Shown here piece by piece: positions 63,012 to 64,000 of a stretch of DNA of 64,000 nucleotides (position 1 is its first letter; each line of letters opens with the position of its first letter). The notes under the pieces are model-generated. The model made no database searches, was not told the origin of the DNA, and saw only the letters and a program-made list of their open reading frames with translations. The translations under genes were made by a program, and so were the position numbers. The stretch comes from JADJDM01 sp044352985 (lineage in GTDB: Bacteria; Bacteroidota; Bacteroidia; B-17B0; Aurantibacillaceae): assembly GCA_044352985.1 (NCBI GenBank), contig JBILCU010000008.1:119169-183168 (forward strand), in the 5' to 3' direction.

Positions 63012-63955
63012 GGTGTTTATCAATAAGTCAAAGATACATTTTGAAAGCAAATCACAACGCACAGGAACGATAGTAAGTGAAACAATAAGGTGTTTATCAA
63101 TAAGTCAAAGATACATTTTGAAAGCAAATCACAACCAATAGTTTGTATTAAATAAAATTTGATTAGGTGTTTATCAATAAGTCAAAGATACATTTTGAAA
63201 GCAAATCACAACTAAAAATTAACATTAATAAAAGTAACATTTGGTGTTTATCAATAAGTCAAAGATACATTTTGAAAGCAAATCACAACTCCGTAATTGT
63301 TTCTATCTGATTTTGAAGTGGTGTTTATCAATAAGTCAAAGATACATTTTGAAAGCAAATCACAACAATGAGTATTATACTCATGGAGACCACACAGGTG
63401 TTTATCAATAAGTCAAAGATACATTTTGAAAGCAAATCACAACCGTAATTTGTTGATGCTGTCCCCGCTAAAGGTGTTTATCAATAAGTCAAAGATACAT
63501 TTTGAAAGCAAATCACAACCAAATACAATGAACAACGATACAAAGTACAGGTGTTTATCAATAAGTCAAAGATACATTTTGAAAGCAAATCACAACTCTT
63601 TGAACAATTCTTTCATATCTGAAAAAGGTGTTTATCAATAAGTCAAAGATACATTTTGAAAGCAAATCACAACTATTCTTTCAATCAACTGTTAGAAATT
63701 GTAGGTGTTTATCAATAAGTCAAAGATACATTTTGAAAGCAAATCACAACTAGCGATTTGCAGCAAATTTTTAAAGAAAGGTGTTTATCAATAAGTCAAA
63801 GATACATTTTGAAAGCAAATCACAACTCTTTAAACGTTTGTTTTTTATTTTCCATTGGTGTTTATCAATAAGTCAAAGATACATTTTGACTTGCGAAGCA
63901 ATCGCTGAAACCTTTAAGAAAAAACTAACAAAAATTCAGCAACGCAAATCACAAC
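63012..63955 (-). CRISPR. CRISPR array, 12 repeats (one split), 11 spacers
   Basis: The 47-nt repeat reads GGTGTTTATC...AATCACAAC on the plus strand. Identical copies start at 63012, 63089, 63166, 63243, 63320, 63397, 63473, 63550, 63627, 63704 and 63780; spacers are 29-30 nt. The twelfth copy (63857-63955) is interrupted. Pairing with the tracrRNA shows that crRNAs are read from the minus strand, where the repeat begins GTTGTGATTTGCTTTC. That makes the split copy the 5'-most one. Each repeat contains TTG-N18-TATCTTTG on the minus strand, a plausible promoter. I found no match between spacers and the rest of the window by eye. Confidence 0.97.
63857..63955. other. Terminal CRISPR repeat split by 54 nt
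   Basis: The repeat matches to 63889 (...CATTTTGA) and resumes at 63944 (GCAAATCACAAC). In between, 54 nt replace two bases. The inserted bases contain the small hairpin CTTGCGAAGCAA and read in one frame as TCEAIAETFKKKLTKIQQ, which I do not recognise. On the minus strand the insert brings a TTG 17 nt before the preserved TATCTTTG, so a promoter arrangement is kept. Confidence 0.85.
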
Positions 63956-64000
63956 CTAGTTGTTAAAGATATTTTATTAATAGTTTTTTTTATTTTTTTA

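Noticed and set aside
63426..63966. Two reading frames across the CRISPR array
   Set aside because: They are translations of the repeats (recurring INKSKIHFES and SISQRYIL), with no independent coding signal.
1..64000. tRNA, rRNA, insertion sequences or prophage genes
   Set aside because: No cloverleaf, rRNA, transposase or phage structural motif was seen on either strand, although a search by eye can miss a tRNA.

Overview
The window is a low-GC chromosomal segment of a Bacteroidota bacterium, probably class Bacteroidia in the Flavobacteriales/Sphingobacteriales range. The main evidence is a gene trio typical of the type IX secretion/gliding system (T9SS), made of an SprB-repeat adhesin with a type-B C-terminal sorting domain, a PorP/SprF protein and an OmpA-family protein. 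Supporting signs are DUF3276, DUF2795 and DUF1599 genes, a split methylmalonyl-CoA mutase, promoters of the Bacteroidota form (TTG, about 18-22 nt, TAnnTTTG), the near absence of Shine-Dalgarno sequences, and a Bacteroidota-type Cas9 with a 47-nt repeat. I saw no tRNA, rRNA or intact transposon.

Layout. 1-5.5 kb: 5' part of a eukaryote-like citrate synthase gene, a predicted outer-membrane barrel, a CNNM/CorC-type protein, an aminotransferase/sugar-transferase pair and two small conserved proteins. 5.6-17.4 kb: the T9SS-related operon, then a duplicated FISUMP-domain protein. 17.8-29.2 kb: housekeeping and envelope genes on the minus strand (a thioredoxin-like protein, serS, rpmA, rplU, mutB-mutA), three secreted or lipid-anchored peptidyl-prolyl isomerases on the plus strand, and a baeRF-like protein. 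29.3-31.8 kb: a UvrD/PcrA helicase. 31.8-46.6 kb: a surface-polysaccharide cluster with an ABC exporter (Wzm/Wzt type), a methyltransferase and about ten glycosyltransferases. 46.6-57.5 kb: comEC, pyrG, a TlpA-like protein, a respiratory-assembly group (a cysteine-less SCO paralogue, SCO, DUF420), a small HTH locus, prmC-folP and a DUF1599 protein.

57.6-64.0 kb is the accessory part: a tandem palindromic repeat, then a type II-C CRISPR-Cas9 locus. Cas9 is full length with all catalytic residues visible. A tracrRNA can be read on the minus strand directly upstream of cas9, with a 20-bp anti-repeat, a nexus hairpin and a terminator. The array has 11 intact 47-nt repeats plus a twelfth, right-end repeat split by 54 nt. 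The adaptation genes are gone: only the N-terminal quarter of cas1 remains, apparently fused by deletion to the last codons of cas2. Every repeat also contains what looks like a complete Bacteroidota promoter pointing into the next spacer. The locus therefore looks able to interfere but unable to acquire new spacers, with crRNAs possibly started individually from repeat-borne promoters, as described for Neisseria type II-C.

Gene starts were moved where homology or stop/start overlaps (TAATG, ATGA) gave a better choice. Functions come from recognising motifs by eye; no database search was run.
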